Of a stretch of DNA of 6,860 bases, positions 6,150-6,860 are shown piece by piece. This stretch comes from Verrucomicrobiales bacterium (lineage in GTDB: Bacteria; Verrucomicrobiota; Verrucomicrobiia; Verrucomicrobiales; DEV007): NCBI GenBank assembly GCA_002708885.1, contig PAPL01000010.1, positions 39,192-46,051 of the forward strand. Reading direction: 5' to 3'. Numbering within the stretch: position 1 is the first letter of the stretch; the number at the start of each line of letters is the position of its first letter. The notes under the pieces were generated by a model, which saw only the letters and a list, made by a program, of their open reading frames with translations, was not told where the DNA came from and did no database searches. The translations under genes were made by a program, and so were the position numbers.

Positions 6150-6860
6150 ATGAGAGAATACTTTATCAGACGTTTCCTGCTCATTCCTCCAACTTTGTTG
6201 GGAGTAACTCTAATTGTTTTTGCAATTACCAGGCTCGTACCAGGCGGTCCAATTGAGCATTTTCTGGAAGAGGCCCAGAAAGCTTCTGAGGGTGCGAGTT
6301 CGTCCGGTGGGCAAATGGCAGGCGGAATGAATGAGGAGCAGATCGAGAAGTTGGAAGAAGAGTATGGTTATGATAAACCCATTCACATCTCATACCTGCA
6401 GTGGTTAGGAGTTCTTCCGAGGGAACGATTCATTAGTAAAGCTGATTTCAGGGCAGTCGGAGGCGATAAGATTGGGACCGGCGATTTAATCAAGGATACT
6501 GATAATGAGGTTTTACTCGTTCTTAAAAATGATGGGCGCCAGGTCAAGGTCACGCGCGAAGAGAAAAAAGTGACAAGTGCTGTTTTTGTATCCTCTAACA
6601 TGACATTGTCGGAGAGTAATGATTTGGAAGGGTGGCAGTTCCGTATTGAAACTAAGGAAGATCGACAGGCTCGTTGGGTAGAGCGTAACAAGGAGCCTGT
6701 TTTCATCTCTTTTCTGCGTTGGTTAAAAGTCTTGCCAGAAGGACAGGCCATCACAAAAGATATGGCTCCACAAAATTATGATGACCGGGTAGTTGGATAT
6801 AAAAGAACGTATGCTGGAATTTTGCAAGGCAAGCTCGGTGTCTCGACTGAATTTGGAGAC
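6150..6860 (+). CDS. yejB: YejB-type peptide ABC transporter permease with enlarged loop, C-terminus cut by window edge
   Basis: An open frame of 237 codons from ATG at 6150 runs to the right edge without a stop, so only the N-terminal part is seen. Residues 1-30 are the classic start of a binding-protein-dependent permease: REYFIRRFLLIPPTLLG, one membrane helix (about 9-29), then PGGP (31-34) as in YejB. A Gly/Ser-rich linker (about 48-59) and NEEQIEKLEEEYGYDKP (61-77) also match YejB. In YejB of E. coli only about 15 residues then lead to the FDFG-type motif before helix 2; here that motif (GKLGVSTEF, 227-235) comes about 150 residues later. The extra stretch contains beta-strand-like segments (VLLVLKNDGRQVKVTRE, 121-137) and a second copy of the helix motif at 77-90, at 183-196. 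Most of it should lie outside the inner membrane. The gene diverges from oppA and probably opens a second peptide-importer operon. Substrate unknown; OppB/DppB-like naming is the alternative. Confidence 0.86.
   Translation, partial: MREYFIRRFLLIPPTLLGVTLIVFAITRLVPGGPIEHFLEEAQKASEGASSSGGQMAGGMNEEQIEKLEEEYGYDKPIHISYLQWLGVLPRERFISKADFRAVGGDKIGTGDLIKDTDNEVLLVLKNDGRQVKVTREEKKVTSAVFVSSNMTLSESNDLEGWQFRIETKEDRQARWVERNKEPVFISFLRWLKVLPEGQAITKDMAPQNYDDRVVGYKRTYAGILQGKLGVSTEFGD

Noticed and set aside
6383..6754. A 123-residue minus-strand open frame
   Set aside because: It is antisense to the YejB-type permease, whose N-terminus is clearly family-like and whose frame is open throughout. The antisense product is low-complexity Ser/Thr/Arg-rich, as shadows often are.
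1..6860. Mobile element, CRISPR array, tRNA or defence system
   Set aside because: No transposase-like protein, inverted terminal repeats, regularly spaced repeats or tRNA-like fold was seen; nearly all bases belong to transporter genes.

Overview
The window is a compact oligopeptide-transport locus from a Gram-negative-type bacterium. OppA has a lipoprotein signal, and the first-gene product of the opposite-strand operon looks like a YejB-family permease with an enlarged extracytoplasmic loop. Moderate GC, AT-rich gene starts with almost no Shine-Dalgarno sequences, and the protein style (such as the OppA start and the long YejB loop) make me think of a marine Verrucomicrobiota-like lineage (Opitutales/Puniceicoccales). 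That placement rests on recall of family sequences, not on a search.

Layout. Positions 6031 down to the left edge form one tight minus-strand operon: oppA (4415-6031), oppB (3466-4392), oppC (2538-3464), oppD (1552-2526), oppF (738-1532) and a secreted protein of unknown function (1-725, cut by the edge). The gaps are 22, 1, 11, 19 and 12 nt, and all five complete genes end in TAA. Positions 6032-6149 are a short divergent regulatory region. From 6150 to the right edge, the plus strand carries the first 237 codons of a YejB-type permease.

How the genes work together. OppA would be a lipid-anchored peptide receptor. OppB and OppC form the membrane channel, and OppD and OppF are the paired ATPases. 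Together they make a complete five-component oligopeptide importer. The tail gene encodes an exported protein placed so that it is almost certainly co-transcribed; its role is unknown. The plus-strand gene indicates a second, diverging peptide-type importer whose other parts lie outside the window.

Most of the region is an ordinary Opp operon. The points worth a second look are the roughly 130-residue insertion with an internal repeat in the YejB-like permease, the exported unknown protein at the operon tail, the altered cysteine motif of OppD with the short OppF, and the near absence of Shine-Dalgarno sites. I see no mobile element, CRISPR array, RNA gene or new defence-type system.
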